NCBI RefSeq assembly: GCF_034356035.1
Contig: NZ_CP136423.1
Span: 3,038,001 to 3,102,000, forward strand
Direction of reading: 5' to 3'
DNA: 64,000 bases
Source of the DNA: Blautia hydrogenotrophica DSM 10507
Lineage (GTDB): Bacteria > Bacillota > Clostridia > Lachnospirales > Lachnospiraceae
Both the position numbers and the translations under genes were made by a program. The notes under the pieces are model-generated. The model was not told where the DNA came from and ran no database searches. It was given only the letters and a program-made list of their open reading frames with translations. Positions 31,828 through 41,150 of the stretch are shown one piece after another (positions within the stretch are counted from its first letter, which is position 1; the number at the start of each line of letters is the position of its first letter).

Positions 31828-34109
31828 ACGTTATCCTCCATCTCCAGCTCCTTTTTGATATTCTGATACTCTCGTACCAGCTCGTTGGCCTGCTGGTATT
31901 TCTCCGAGCTGGCTGTCCAGAGCTGGCTGCTGTATTCCATGAAAAATTTGCCCCATACATCCTGCATGCTCTCAAATTCACTCTCGTTCAGACTGTTGGC
32001 GAAGGTCAGCCTGTCATAAAACTCTTCCGCCGCCGCGTAAAAAGCCTGGTTCGGCGCATGGTACAAATCCACTAGTACATGCCTTAGATTCTCCTCAATG
32101 ATGGACATACGGGAGGTCAGATAAAAGTTAACCTCTTTTCCTGCGTTATCCCTGTGAAAATCATACAGAGGCTTCGCATACTCCCTGTCGCAAATGGGAT
32201 TGATAATGTAGAGCTGCTTTCTTACCTCCTGAATCAGCTGTGCCCTGGTGTTGAACTCGAACCGATACATAAATCGGAAAGCTTTGTAAATTTGCTCATA
32301 CTGGGGCTTGTCGTTGATCACATGGTCCATGATATTTTTCAGCCATTCCACCATATCCGGCTCCTTCTCCTGACCGCCGTCTTGCTCCTCCCAGGGCAGA
32401 TCTGTAATGCCCTGCGCTTTGGAGAGATTCAAAAGCTCATCGTACAGGCTTCGCACCAGAGAATTTTTGAATTTTCTCGTCTCCTCCTCCAGGATGCTGT
32501 CAATGGCGATGAACCGGTCAGTGACTTCGTTTCTCACATAGTGGAGCGCGTCGTCCCACAGCTGGCCCGGCAGAAGCGAACCGTTTCCGTTTATAGTCAG
32601 CTGCAGCGTCTGGGCATCCGGAACCAGATCGTCCAGGCTGTCCAGAATTTCCTGCACCGCATTCCACAGGATGCTGTTGGGCTGGTTGCGCTCCTGCCCC
32701 CAGTAGATCACGCAGTTGACCAGATCAGCCGTCAATTTCCGGTAGCATTCCTTTCCCTTCTGGGCAGCGCTCAGCCCCTGCTGCACACTGGCGTCAAAAG
32801 TCCGCGCCTCCGGCAGCTCTGACACAAAGACTTCGTATTTTTTCCGAATCACCGCCTCTGTCTCTTCCAGTTCCGTCAGGTAGGCCGCGTCAATGTCGTC
32901 CATATTGCCAAGAAGCCGCTCCAGCAGAGGATTCATGAAGTTATCCCGGACCTCGTCAAAGTCAGAACAGTCCGCGGTCTCACAGTAACACACGGAGAAA
33001 TTCCCCTCTCGGATTCCCTTGACAAAGGCATCTACCCGGTTGTCGCTGACTCCGACATTTTTATTTGCCAGATAAAACAGCCATTTAGACATATCTCTTC
33101 TCTGAAACCGTTCCTTCAGGCTGTTATAAAGCTTCAAATCCGACTCCTGCACCCCTGACATAGGCATTGTCACCACAATCGCCGCGTCGCACTCTTTATC
33201 CACGGTTTCCAGCATTGCTTCTTCAATCCCGTACTGGGTGTCCCCCAGACCAATCGTGTCCACCAATACCAGGCTGCCGCAGTCCTCATAGAACGGGCAG
33301 TAGATATCCGCCTTCTCCACAGCCAGATATTTGTAGTAATCCCTGTGTCCAGAGTCTCCCAGCTTGACTCCATTGTTCTGGGCTACGTACTCGGCAATCT
33401 GTCCTTTGTCCCGGAGCACCAAGTCCCCCTGGCCGTACAAGTCCCGAATTTCCCCAAAATGTTCGATGATGCGGCGCAGATGGTTCAGGGCGACGCCCTT
33501 ATCGGCCTCCCCAGGTTTTACTGCTAACGTGTCCACAGTCAATTTAAAGGATTTCGTTCCCAGCATGTCGAAATCCAGCTGGCGGCCATGGAGACACTCC
33601 GAATCTATGGCGTCCAGATATCCCTTCACGATCTCCAGCAGCTTCTCTCTTTTCCGAAACTTTATGACGGCTTCCACAGTCCCTTCCGGCATCTCTGGTC
33701 TGTTGTAAATCACGGAGGTGGCTCCGGTACAGCTCGTGGAGTTATAGGCGGGGATAATCAGATTGTCCAGATTTCCTACTGCCTGTAGAAAACAGCTCTT
33801 TCCCTGCCTCTCCTTTCCCACAGTGGCGATGCTGATGTAATCTCTGTCAAATCTTTTTACCGCCTCCTCATATTTTCCGACCAATCCTTGAAGCTCTTCC
33901 CTCATCGTGTCGGTGGGCAGGGATGCAAAGAGAGACAAATACTGTCCCCTCAGCTCGCTGTCTGTGATCTGCCTTGCTCCGTTATACAGGTGGTCGCAGT
34001 CCTCCAGCAGGGAGCAGATCTTCTTCAGATGTTCCTTTCTCTCCTTTAATTGACTGACTTTTTCTTTTCGTTTTTTCAGGATAATCTCAATTTGATCTCG
34101 TATCTTCAT
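31815..34109 (-). CDS. Dynamin-like GTPase
   Basis: A 764-residue large GTPase. An N-terminal coiled coil (about 1-85, rich in Lys/Glu) precedes the G domain: P-loop GKERQGKS (98-105), a Thr-rich switch I (STSCTGATS), DTIGLGD (284-290) and NKNVG at the G4 position (about 349-353). The remaining 400 residues are helical, as in the stalk of bacterial dynamins. Family members bind and remodel membranes, and several bacterial ones protect against phage or membrane damage. It is the first gene of the tight operon running to the LRR gene and lies 282 bases from the kinase gene. Confidence 0.85.
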   Translation of the reverse strand: MKIRDQIEIILKKRKEKVSQLKERKEHLKKICSLLEDCDHLYNGARQITDSELRGQYLSLFASLPTDTMREELQGLVGKYEEAVKRFDRDYISIATVGKERQGKSCFLQAVGNLDNLIIPAYNSTSCTGATSVIYNRPEMPEGTVEAVIKFRKREKLLEIVKGYLDAIDSECLHGRQLDFDMLGTKSFKLTVDTLAVKPGEADKGVALNHLRRIIEHFGEIRDLYGQGDLVLRDKGQIAEYVAQNNGVKLGDSGHRDYYKYLAVEKADIYCPFYEDCGSLVLVDTIGLGDTQYGIEEAMLETVDKECDAAIVVTMPMSGVQESDLKLYNSLKERFQRRDMSKWLFYLANKNVGVSDNRVDAFVKGIREGNFSVCYCETADCSDFDEVRDNFMNPLLERLLGNMDDIDAAYLTELEETEAVIRKKYEVFVSELPEARTFDASVQQGLSAAQKGKECYRKLTADLVNCVIYWGQERNQPNSILWNAVQEILDSLDDLVPDAQTLQLTINGNGSLLPGQLWDDALHYVRNEVTDRFIAIDSILEEETRKFKNSLVRSLYDELLNLSKAQGITDLPWEEQDGGQEKEPDMVEWLKNIMDHVINDKPQYEQIYKAFRFMYRFEFNTRAQLIQEVRKQLYIINPICDREYAKPLYDFHRDNAGKEVNFYLTSRMSIIEENLRHVLVDLYHAPNQAFYAAAEEFYDRLTFANSLNESEFESMQDVWGKFFMEYSSQLWTASSEKYQQANELVREYQNIKKELEMEDNVWRQ

Positions 34110-34202
34110 ATTTCTGTGTTTCCTCCCGATACCCGCAATTTGTCGTATTCTTACTATACCAAACCCACCTCTGACTCCACGTCAACTTTTTTCCGGGAAA
34201 CA

Positions 34203-34325
34203 AGGTGGACAAGCCCATTTCAGTTCCCCCTCATTCCCTCAGTCTTGACAGGCGCGTCCCACTTTGTGCGCCACCGCAACACTACTTTGCGGTGCCCTCC
34301 CTTATTGCGGCGTGCGTATCCTTTA
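34203..34325. repeat. Dispersed repeat, near-full 5' part
   Basis: Copy of the major dispersed repeat: AGGTGGACAAGCCCATTTC, then CCCCCTCATTC, GCGCGTCCCACTTTGTGCGCC, ACCGCAACACTAC and GCGTGCGTATCCTTTA. It sits in the 282-base space between the kinase and dynamin genes, next to a hairpin terminator. Confidence 0.75.
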
Positions 34326-34332
34326 ACACAAA

Positions 34333-34378
34333 CAGCCGCTGCTCCACGGATGGTTTCCCATCTGTTTTGCAGCGGCTC
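34333..34378 (-). terminator. Hairpin terminator of the kinase gene
   Basis: AGCCGCTGC and GCAGCGGCT form a nine-base-pair GC-rich stem with a weaker inner pairing, starting 14 bases past the kinase stop, followed on the minus strand by GTTTGTGTT. It suggests that the kinase gene and the dynamin-to-LRR genes are separate or only partly linked transcripts. Confidence 0.6.
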
Positions 34379-34391
34379 TAATTTTCCTTTC

Positions 34392-36296
34392 TCACCCCAG
34401 CTTTGATCTGACGTGCACCAGCATCTGAGTCTTTCTCACTTCCTGGGTATTGCGGTCTTTAATTGTAACAGTGATGGTGGCCTGTCCCTGCCGGTTCGCG
34501 AAAATCCGGCCTTTCTCATCCACCGTAGCCACCTCCGGGTTGTCGCTCTCCCATTTAATATCCAGCAGCGGCTCTAAAAAACCCACCTCTGCGTCCACCA
34601 CCAGCTTGCCTCCGTAAATGTCCTCAAAAGTCTTGACGAAGTCCCCGCACTGGGTGGTCAAAAGGTTCCACTGCCAATTCTCTTCATCAAAATAGAGAAC
34701 ATGGCTACCCTCCAGCTCTGTGATCTCATGGGCCTCTCCCTTGCCGTCGATCAGCGTGCAGTCCTTAATATCCAGCACCACCGACGTTTCCGTGTGGTTG
34801 TGATTCTGAAAAATAATCCCTATATATTCCAGGTTAAAATCATTGGTATCCTGAAAGGGAAGCTCCATGTGTAGGGCATTGTCCTTGGTATAAAAAAAAT
34901 CATAGGTAAGATCAGCGAACTGCCAGCCCCTCTTGTCTCCCTCTCCATTGTAGATGGAAAAAATACCGTAAGTCTCAAAGGCCTCCGAGGTGTCTCTGGG
35001 ATGGGGATAATCCTTCAGGTTAATTCTGGCAGACATGGAACTTTGCACCGGCATCTCCATGATATTGTCCACCAGCGGATGCCGGATATTCTTCTCCGTC
35101 AGCACCACAGAATCATCAGTTTCCAAAGGAAACTGGGTCAAATCCAGCTCCGTATGCTCCATGGACTGCTCTTCTTCCGTTTTCGGCCGCATCGCCTTTG
35201 ACAAAAAAATGCTGCTCGCTCCCCCTATCAAAAAGACACAGACCAAAATCCCTGCCGTAAAGACATGCCTCTTTCTGCTTTTTTTAGCTATCAAAGGCTC
35301 CACCTTGACCGGGGCCGGCTCTCTGTTGATTCCCGCCACAATATCATATAGCTCCTGAATATCCTGAAGCATCTCTCCGATGTTCTGATACCTATTTTGC
35401 GGAAGGAACTGCAGAGCGTTTTTCAAAATCTCATTGAGACGGACCGCCGACCGTTCCTTCTCATGAAGAAGCAGTCTAGAATAGGGCGATACCAGTTCAT
35501 CCAGACTGACCAGTTCTCTGTCCTCCGGGAATTTCTCTCCCGCCAGGATCTCATACCAGAGAACCGCCACAGAATACAAATCGGTCCACGGGCCCAGCTC
35601 TTCCCGTCTGTGAAGCATCACTTCCGGCGCCATATATCCGGTCTTTCCAAAATAATACTGATCTCCAAACTCTTCTTTGCTGTCCATGGAATATGCGCTG
35701 TTGAAATCCAGCAGAAGAAGCCTGGTGGAAAAAGTCTCATGATTCTCAGGGCTCAGCAAAAAGATATTGTCAGGACTGATGTCCAAGTGCAGCAAGTCAT
35801 GATCGTGAAAAGGCTCCAGCGCATGAAGAAGATTTTTGATAAAGAGAATCGTATCCGTCAGGGTCGGAAAATTTACCCCCTTCTCCTCCATTTCCGACAA
35901 AACCTGTCCCTTTTTGGAAGTCAAAACCGTGTAAATCGTATTATTTGCCTCAAAGGAATCCAGATTTTGAGCGATATGCTCGCTCTCCGTCTCCGACAAA
36001 ATCAAATGCGCGTAGTTTCCAGTGATAAAGCTTTTTTTATGATAGTTAAAGAAATTCATATCCTCAGCACTTACCACCAGATTCCAATGTTCATCCCTTG
36101 TGATTTTTCTCTGAGGGTCAAACGGATACAATTCTTTCAAGAGTACAATATGTTTCCGGTCCGGCATAAAAGTGTCGTAATAATACGCCCGGTAGACAAC
36201 AGAATTGGAACCCGCCCCCACATACTCATCAATGGTATATGTCCAGCTCTTTGTCGTAATCGTATAGCCCTTGGGAAGAAAACTTCTCTGACTCAT
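34392..36296 (-). CDS. Membrane Ser/Thr protein kinase with Ig-like ectodomain
   Basis: A 634-residue protein. Kinase domain: Gly loop GAGSNSVVY (about 27-35), ATP-anchoring Lys54 in VLLKE, catalytic loop HLDISPDN (170-177), metal-binding DFNS (197-200, instead of DFG) and APE (223-225). One membrane helix lies near 345-370 after a basic stop. The outer part (about 250 residues) ends in a bacterial Ig-like (Big2) domain with VATVDEKGRI and GQATITVTI. So it is a receptor-type kinase. Start at 36296 has GGGAGG. The changed DFG glycine is seen in some active kinases, so activity is likely but not certain. Confidence 0.88.
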   Translation of the reverse strand: MSQRSFLPKGYTITTKSWTYTIDEYVGAGSNSVVYRAYYYDTFMPDRKHIVLLKELYPFDPQRKITRDEHWNLVVSAEDMNFFNYHKKSFITGNYAHLILSETESEHIAQNLDSFEANNTIYTVLTSKKGQVLSEMEEKGVNFPTLTDTILFIKNLLHALEPFHDHDLLHLDISPDNIFLLSPENHETFSTRLLLLDFNSAYSMDSKEEFGDQYYFGKTGYMAPEVMLHRREELGPWTDLYSVAVLWYEILAGEKFPEDRELVSLDELVSPYSRLLLHEKERSAVRLNEILKNALQFLPQNRYQNIGEMLQDIQELYDIVAGINREPAPVKVEPLIAKKSRKRHVFTAGILVCVFLIGGASSIFLSKAMRPKTEEEQSMEHTELDLTQFPLETDDSVVLTEKNIRHPLVDNIMEMPVQSSMSARINLKDYPHPRDTSEAFETYGIFSIYNGEGDKRGWQFADLTYDFFYTKDNALHMELPFQDTNDFNLEYIGIIFQNHNHTETSVVLDIKDCTLIDGKGEAHEITELEGSHVLYFDEENWQWNLLTTQCGDFVKTFEDIYGGKLVVDAEVGFLEPLLDIKWESDNPEVATVDEKGRIFANRQGQATITVTIKDRNTQEVRKTQMLVHVRSKLG

Positions 36297-36339
36297 AGAT
36301 ACCTCCCTTATCTTAAGTGATGAATTCCTGCTGTTTCTT

Positions 36340-37467
36340 CTATGTGCAGGAATTGTCTTGTTTTTCCAGATAGACCGTCTTTCCGTCATTTCGAAAAATT
36401 TTTCTCAGCATACGTTCCAGCTTCCAGCTCATAAAATCATCGTCATTCTCCAAATTCAGCGACTGGACAACCAAATAATCAAAGGGATTGTGCAGATTCA
36501 GCAACGCCATTCCGCAGGATGCCATCATCATATCCATCCTCTTACAATGCTCCAATACAAAACTTTTTTCCGACACCTCCACCCCCATCCCCTCCGTCAC
36601 AAGATACAAAAGCAAGAGGGTCTTTCGATTCACATCCCGTTTTCTAGAATACATTTCCTGGACCATCTTTGGAGATGGCCAGTGCTTTTTGATAAACTTT
36701 TCCACCTTTGTACACTGCCGATTTTTCTTCTGATATGGAACCCCCATTCTCAAATATTCTTCTGTCACCCTCTCGATACTATATTTCTTCTCCCTGGGTA
36801 CATCCGTAAAAGTATAGTTGTCAGAAACTCCTCGCAGCAGATACTCCAGCATTGCCACAAATTTCCGGTACGCAGTGTTGTGATGAATTCCAAACACACC
36901 TTGGTTATCCCGGATAAACTTCTTGAGCTCATTCGTCTCTGTGATATTTCGAAACTCATTTTTTATAGAGATAGTCAGATGCTGCGTCGGCTCTTCAGCC
37001 CAAGTCTGCCGGACTAATTTCTGATGTTCCAGAGAGCTCTTCGGAGCACCGGTCTGTTCCAAAGCTTCAATCAGCTCTTGAGCTTGCGGATAGTCAAAAC
37101 CTCTCCTGAGACAAAAGGCGTAAATCAGCTCTCTAGGATTTCGATAGTGTATTCCGCTCTCCGCTGTCGATAACAGAAGCTTCTCTGACCTCTCTTCACC
37201 CAAAGACAAGGCAAAACAAATCTTGAATACTTCTTCCCGATTCGCCGGCTGGTTTCTTCCACCGAGCCAGTTCCGAACCTTTCTGGATATCTGTTCCTTA
37301 TTCTCTTCTTTCCCTGCTTCATAGGCTGTCAACTTCTCCGTCAACAGCGTCTGCAAATTCTGCGTTCCTCTGTATAACTCCCGCAATAGTCTCGGAAAAC
37401 ACCAGATTTCCACTTTGCTCTTCAAAAAATCAACAATATGATCTTCATCCATCTGTGTTTTTTCCAC
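36340..37467 (-). CDS. HTH-like hypothetical protein, putative regulator of the locus
   Basis: A 375-residue soluble protein. The segment about residues 60-95 (ISRKVRNWLGGRNQPANREE, then VFKICFALSL) has the spacing of an XRE-type helix-turn-helix. The rest is helical and Lys/Arg-rich with no named family (RNITETNELKKFIRDNQGVFG, RKTLLLLYLVTEGMGVEV). It starts with GTG at 37467, seven bases after GGAGGT. It lies 43 bases ahead of the kinase gene, so the two form one unit. It could be a DNA-binding regulator of the accessory locus or a kinase substrate; both are inferences. Confidence 0.7.
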   Translation of the reverse strand: MEKTQMDEDHIVDFLKSKVEIWCFPRLLRELYRGTQNLQTLLTEKLTAYEAGKEENKEQISRKVRNWLGGRNQPANREEVFKICFALSLGEERSEKLLLSTAESGIHYRNPRELIYAFCLRRGFDYPQAQELIEALEQTGAPKSSLEHQKLVRQTWAEEPTQHLTISIKNEFRNITETNELKKFIRDNQGVFGIHHNTAYRKFVAMLEYLLRGVSDNYTFTDVPREKKYSIERVTEEYLRMGVPYQKKNRQCTKVEKFIKKHWPSPKMVQEMYSRKRDVNRKTLLLLYLVTEGMGVEVSEKSFVLEHCKRMDMMMASCGMALLNLHNPFDYLVVQSLNLENDDDFMSWKLERMLRKIFRNDGKTVYLEKQDNSCT

Positions 37468-37562
37468 TTCGTGGACCTCCGCTTCCGTAATATTACTTCT
37501 ATTATATCCTATTTCCCCACAGCCAACGTAAACTTTTTTCCGTTCTTAAGGAAAGATAACAT

Positions 37563-37595
37563 AAAAAAGAATCCCGCCCCGCAGGATTCTCCGCC
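37563..37595. repeat. GC-rich inverted repeat with A/T flank
   Basis: AGAATCCCGCCCCGCAGGATTC followed by GCCTGCGGCGGG folds into a hairpin that on the minus strand is followed by ATTCTTTTTTATG. Similar AGAATCCTGC..GGCAGGA units occur at about 61969 and, more diverged, at about 47950, so this is a second dispersed element as well as a possible terminator. It is part of the gene-free stretch 37468-37811. Confidence 0.6.
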
Positions 37596-37624
37596 TGCGG
37601 CGGGTTGCATCAGCAACATTTTCA

Positions 37625-37773
37625 TCTCCCCTTCCCCCCAATCTTTGAGAGACGAAGCTTACATTGCGCGCCGCCGCAACATCGTCTTGTGGTACATGCG
37701 CATCCTTAGCGGAGCGTTTATGTCATAGAAAAGAGCTTTCACGTTTCAGCGTGACAATGTCTTTTCTATGACA
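37625..37773. repeat. Dispersed repeat, 3' half with hairpin
   Basis: Copy of the major dispersed repeat: CCCCAATCTTTGAG, GCGCGCCGCCGCAACATC, TTGTGGTACATGCGC, ATCCTTAGCGGAGCGTTTAT and a terminal inverted repeat TGTCATAGAAAAGA..TCTTTTCTATGACA. It is the clearest example of the hairpin end. Confidence 0.8.
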
Positions 37774-37774
37774 C

Positions 37775-37803
37775 AAAAAAGGCGGCCCTTTCGGTACCGC
37801 CTC
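37775..37803 (-). terminator. Terminator of the DUF1385-prmC-prfA operon
   Basis: On the minus strand GAGGCGGTACCGAAAGGGCCGCC followed by TTTTTT; the stem is GGCGG..CCGCC with a GGTACCGAAAGGGCC interior. It starts nine bases after the prfA stop. Confidence 0.85.
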
Positions 37804-37811
37804 TTACTTCT

Positions 37812-38885
37812 CTATTCATTCTGTAGATTACTCAATTTTGCCGCCTGGTCTGCCGCGATCAGACTGTCAATCACCTCATCCAGATCGCCGTTCAAGGTTC
37901 CTTCTAGCCTATGCAAAGTCAACTTAATCCTATGGTCAGTGACACGTCCCTGGGGGAAATTATAGGTTCTGATCTTCTCAGACCGATCTCCGGTTCCCAC
38001 CTGACTTCTTCTGGCCTCCGCCTCCGCGTCGTGCTGTTTTTGCAGTTCCATCTCATAGAGACGGGAACGCAACACTTTCAGCGCCTTGTCCTTATTCTTG
38101 AGCTGAGACTTCTCATCCTGGCAGGAAATCACAATCCCCGTAGGAATATGAGTCAGACGTACCGCAGAGTCCGTGGTGTTGACACACTGTCCTCCGTTTC
38201 CCGACGCCCGAAAGACATCAAATTTACAGTCATTCAAATCCAGATGAAAGTCAATTTCCTCTGCCTCTGGCATAATTGCCACAGTGATTGTGGATGTGTG
38301 AATCCGTCCGCCCGACTCCGTCTCAGGAACCCTTTGCACTCTGTGCACTCCACTCTCATATTTCAGACGAGAGTAAGCACCCTGGCCTTGAATCATGAAG
38401 GTTACTTCCTTGAATCCGCCGATACCATTTTCATTCAGGCTCAACATCTCCGTCTTCCAACGCCTGCTCTCCGCGTACTTCACATACATGCGGTAAATCT
38501 CCGCCGCAAACAGCGCTGCCTCATCTCCTCCCGCACCGGCACGGATCTCCACAATTACATTCTTACTGTCATTGGGATCCTTTGGCAAAAGCAGAATCTT
38601 CAACTCATTTTCCAGTTCTCCCACTCGTCTCTTTGCGTCAGACAGCTCTTCTTTGAGCATCTCCCGCATCTCCTCATCCGATTCTTCTTCCAGCATGGAT
38701 ACGCTGTCCTGAATCGTCTGTTGGTTCTCTTTGTACTCCTTGTACGTATCCACAATGGGCTGCAACTCACTCTGCTCCCGCATCAGTTTTTGAAAACGTT
38801 CCTGGTTGTCAGCGACCCCCGGCTCTCCGAGCTCGCTTAAAACCTCTTCGAAGCGGATAAGCAAATCTTCCAATTTATCAAACAT
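37812..38885 (-). CDS. prfA: Peptide chain release factor 1
   Basis: A 357-residue class I release factor. The stop-codon-reading tripeptide is PET (187-189, the PxT motif of RF1) in [14 protein letters not shown], and the peptidyl-hydrolysis motif GGQ is at 231-233 ([12 protein letters not shown]), which PrmC methylates. It terminates translation at UAA and UAG. It overlaps prmC by eight bases, so enzyme and substrate are made together. A clear AGGAGG site precedes the ATG. Confidence 0.97.
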   Translation of the reverse strand: MFDKLEDLLIRFEEVLSELGEPGVADNQERFQKLMREQSELQPIVDTYKEYKENQQTIQDSVSMLEEESDEEMREMLKEELSDAKRRVGELENELKILLLPKDPNDSKNVIVEIRAGAGGDEAALFAAEIYRMYVKYAESRRWKTEMLSLNENGIGGFKEVTFMIQGQGAYSRLKYESGVHRVQRVPETESGGRIHTSTITVAIMPEAEEIDFHLDLNDCKFDVFRASGNGGQCVNTTDSAVRLTHIPTGIVISCQDEKSQLKNKDKALKVLRSRLYEMELQKQHDAEAEARRSQVGTGDRSEKIRTYNFPQGRVTDHRIKLTLHRLEGTLNGDLDEVIDSLIAADQAAKLSNLQNE

Positions 38886-39729
38886 CTCTGTTCCTCCTGT
38901 ACATTCTTCGTCCCAGAACTACACGGTCTCGACCTGCCAGGTCTTTGACTACCTGAAGTTCTCCATATCCCGCATTCTCCATCATATCGCGGACGCATCT
39001 TCCCTGATCATGCCCGATCTCAAATAGCAGCCACCCTCCATCTTCCAGACGAGTGGAAGCCTGCTCCACAATTCTCCGATAAAAGCTGAGTCCATCCTCT
39101 CCTCCATCCAGAGCCAGGTTCGGATCATAACTGCGCACTTCCTCTTCCAAAGTCGGGATAACCCCGGTGGGAATATAGGGGGGATTCGACACAATCATCT
39201 CATATCTGCCCCCAATGTCCGTGAACAAGTCACTCTGCCGAAAATCTGCTGTGATATTCAGCCGTCTTCCGTTCAGTCTTGCCACTTCCAGAGCATCCGC
39301 AGACAGATCTACACCTGTTCCCTTACAGCAAGGCTTCTGACTCAGGATACTCAACAAAATGCACCCAGAACCCGTACACATATCCAAAAGTCTCTGTCCA
39401 TCTTCTAGTCTGCGGACCGCCTCTTCTACCAAAATCTCGGTATCCTGCCTAGGTACCAAAACCCTGCCATCTACATAAAATTCCAGACCCATAAACCAAG
39501 CCTGATGGGTCAAATGCTGAAGCGGAATTCTCCCACACCTGAGGGAAATTAATCTGCGGTATTCTTCCTCCTGGCTTCCAGCCTCTTCGCTCTCCCGTAA
39601 AAAGTAGTGCGCCCGGTCCATTTCAAATACATATTCCATCAAATACCAGGCATCCAAATCCCCGTCAGGGATATGAGCCCGGTTTAATTCCATTCTTCCC
39701 CATCGCAACAAATCACGGTAAGTACTCAT
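38878..39729 (-). CDS. prmC: Release factor glutamine methyltransferase
   Basis: A 283-residue SAM-dependent methyltransferase that methylates the GGQ glutamine of release factors. It has an N-terminal helical PrmC domain (ALHIPDG-like segment [19 protein letters not shown]), the SAM motif [13 protein letters not shown] and the catalytic NPPYIPTG. Four-base overlap with the DUF1385 gene upstream and eight-base overlap with prfA downstream fix the operon. Standard length. Confidence 0.95.
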   Translation of the reverse strand: MSTYRDLLRWGRMELNRAHIPDGDLDAWYLMEYVFEMDRAHYFLRESEEAGSQEEEYRRLISLRCGRIPLQHLTHQAWFMGLEFYVDGRVLVPRQDTEILVEEAVRRLEDGQRLLDMCTGSGCILLSILSQKPCCKGTGVDLSADALEVARLNGRRLNITADFRQSDLFTDIGGRYEMIVSNPPYIPTGVIPTLEEEVRSYDPNLALDGGEDGLSFYRRIVEQASTRLEDGGWLLFEIGHDQGRCVRDMMENAGYGELQVVKDLAGRDRVVLGRRMYRRNRDV

Positions 39730-40691
39730 GGTCTGCTCTCTTTCTCTTTTTGAACTTCCTCTACATAGGGCTTCCAGTCAAAGACAGCCTCCACAGCCGC
39801 TATCGCCACTTCCACCATATCCGGCGTCGGCTCCTTCGTCGTCAGTTTCTGAAGCGCCAACCCCGGTTTACTCAGCCAGCACACGACAGAATTGGAACTC
39901 CTGCCCGCCCATTGGATAAACTCATAGGATACCCCGGCGATGATCGGAATCAACAGCAATCTTCCAACCAGTCTTACCCAGAATACCGGCACAAACACAA
40001 AAAAGAAGTGAAAAATAATGCTTACCACCATTACATACAACAGAAAACTCGTCCCGCAGCGTTTGTGCTGCCTGGAACTTTTCATGACATTCTCCACTGT
40101 CAAATCTAGTCCATTCTCAATACAGTTGATGCATTTATGCTCTGAACCATGATACATAAAGGTTCTCTGGATATCTTTCATCCGGGATATCAATCCCATA
40201 TATGCCAAAAACAGCGCAATCTTGACCACGGATTCCACCAGAGTTACGACTGTCTCCGTGGCCCCTACCTTCCGAAGCAGGCTGGCCAACACATAGGGAA
40301 GTACCATGAACAGCCCCACCGCCAGGAGCATGGAAATTACTACGGTAGCCGTCATCAGCAATTTCTCTAGTTTTTCCTGCTTTCTCAGACTTCTCTCTCT
40401 CTCTTCCTCAGTCATTGCATCTAGCTTATCCTTCTCCTCTTCCTCCTCTTCGAAAAAGGCTGCCGAATACATCAAGCATTTTGTTCCGATCACCAGGGAA
40501 TCCACAAAGCTCACAACACCTCTCAGTATTGGAAGTCTCATCACCTTCGCTTTGCCAAAGACACTTCGGTATTCCTGTGTCTTTATCTCAATCTCTCCAT
40601 TCGGCTTGCGCACAGCTATTGCGTACTCATCTTTATGCCTCATCATGATTCCTTCGATCACTGCCTGTCCGCCAATATTTGATGATCTCAT
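39726..40691 (-). CDS. DUF1385 membrane protein
   Basis: A 321-residue protein with the DUF1385 start NIGGQAVIEGIMMRH, the conserved GSEHKCINCIENGLDLTVENV segment and four or five membrane helices. The family (YqhQ in Bacillus) has no firm biochemical role, but it is regularly found next to prmC/prfA and near rpmE in clostridia, as here. The ATG at 40691 has AAAGGAGAAC; the longer in-frame start lacks a site. Overlaps prmC by four bases. Confidence 0.92.
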   Translation of the reverse strand: MRSSNIGGQAVIEGIMMRHKDEYAIAVRKPNGEIEIKTQEYRSVFGKAKVMRLPILRGVVSFVDSLVIGTKCLMYSAAFFEEEEEEKDKLDAMTEEERERSLRKQEKLEKLLMTATVVISMLLAVGLFMVLPYVLASLLRKVGATETVVTLVESVVKIALFLAYMGLISRMKDIQRTFMYHGSEHKCINCIENGLDLTVENVMKSSRQHKRCGTSFLLYVMVVSIIFHFFFVFVPVFWVRLVGRLLLIPIIAGVSYEFIQWAGRSSNSVVCWLSKPGLALQKLTTKEPTPDMVEVAIAAVEAVFDWKPYVEEVQKEKESRP

Positions 40692-40727
40692 ATGTTCTCC
40701 TTTAATAATTCGCTGCACATCCAGGTA

Positions 40728-40762
40728 TTTAAAGAAAGGTTGAGATTTATCCAACCTCAACC
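40728..40762 (-). terminator. Probable terminator of rpmE
   Basis: GGTTGAG pairs with CTCAACC; on the minus strand it is followed by TTTCTTTAAA. Located between rpmE and the DUF1385 start. Confidence 0.55.
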
Positions 40763-40843
40763 TGTTCTGACTTCCCTATGTTCTACTGTATGCAGACTCT
40801 GCCTGTTCTGTAGGAACGACAGCTTCCCCGCTCTGCTTTCTTC

Positions 40844-41044
40844 TTATTTAATACCGTATTTCTTATTAAACTTGTCAATACGTCCACGCGCCTGAGCTGC
40901 TTTCTGCTGACCAGTGTAGAATGGATGACATTTGGAGCAGATTTCCACGTGGATATCGCCTTTAACAGATCTTGTTACAAATGTGTTTCCACAGTTACAG
41001 GTTACAGTAGCTTCTTTGTAATTTGGATGGATTCCTTCTTTCAT
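40844..41044 (-). CDS. rpmE: 50S ribosomal protein L31 (zinc-binding form)
   Basis: A 66-residue L31 with [19 protein letters not shown] at the start and the paired cysteines CNCG and [10 protein letters not shown], so it is the zinc-binding C+ form. It stabilises the bridge between the ribosomal subunits. The ATG at 41044 is spaced properly from AGAGAGGTG; a GTG three codons earlier is less likely. It lies 106 bases after rho on the same strand, a common arrangement. Confidence 0.96.
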   Translation of the reverse strand: MKEGIHPNYKEATVTCNCGNTFVTRSVKGDIHVEICSKCHPFYTGQQKAAQARGRIDKFNKKYGIK

Positions 41045-41150
41045 GTTTTTCACCTCTCTATGTTATAGTCTTTATAGTCGTTTCATTTGCCGATCTCAAT
41101 TTTAAACAGCTTTTGAATTATATCATATTAAAAATTAAAAAGCAACCTAT

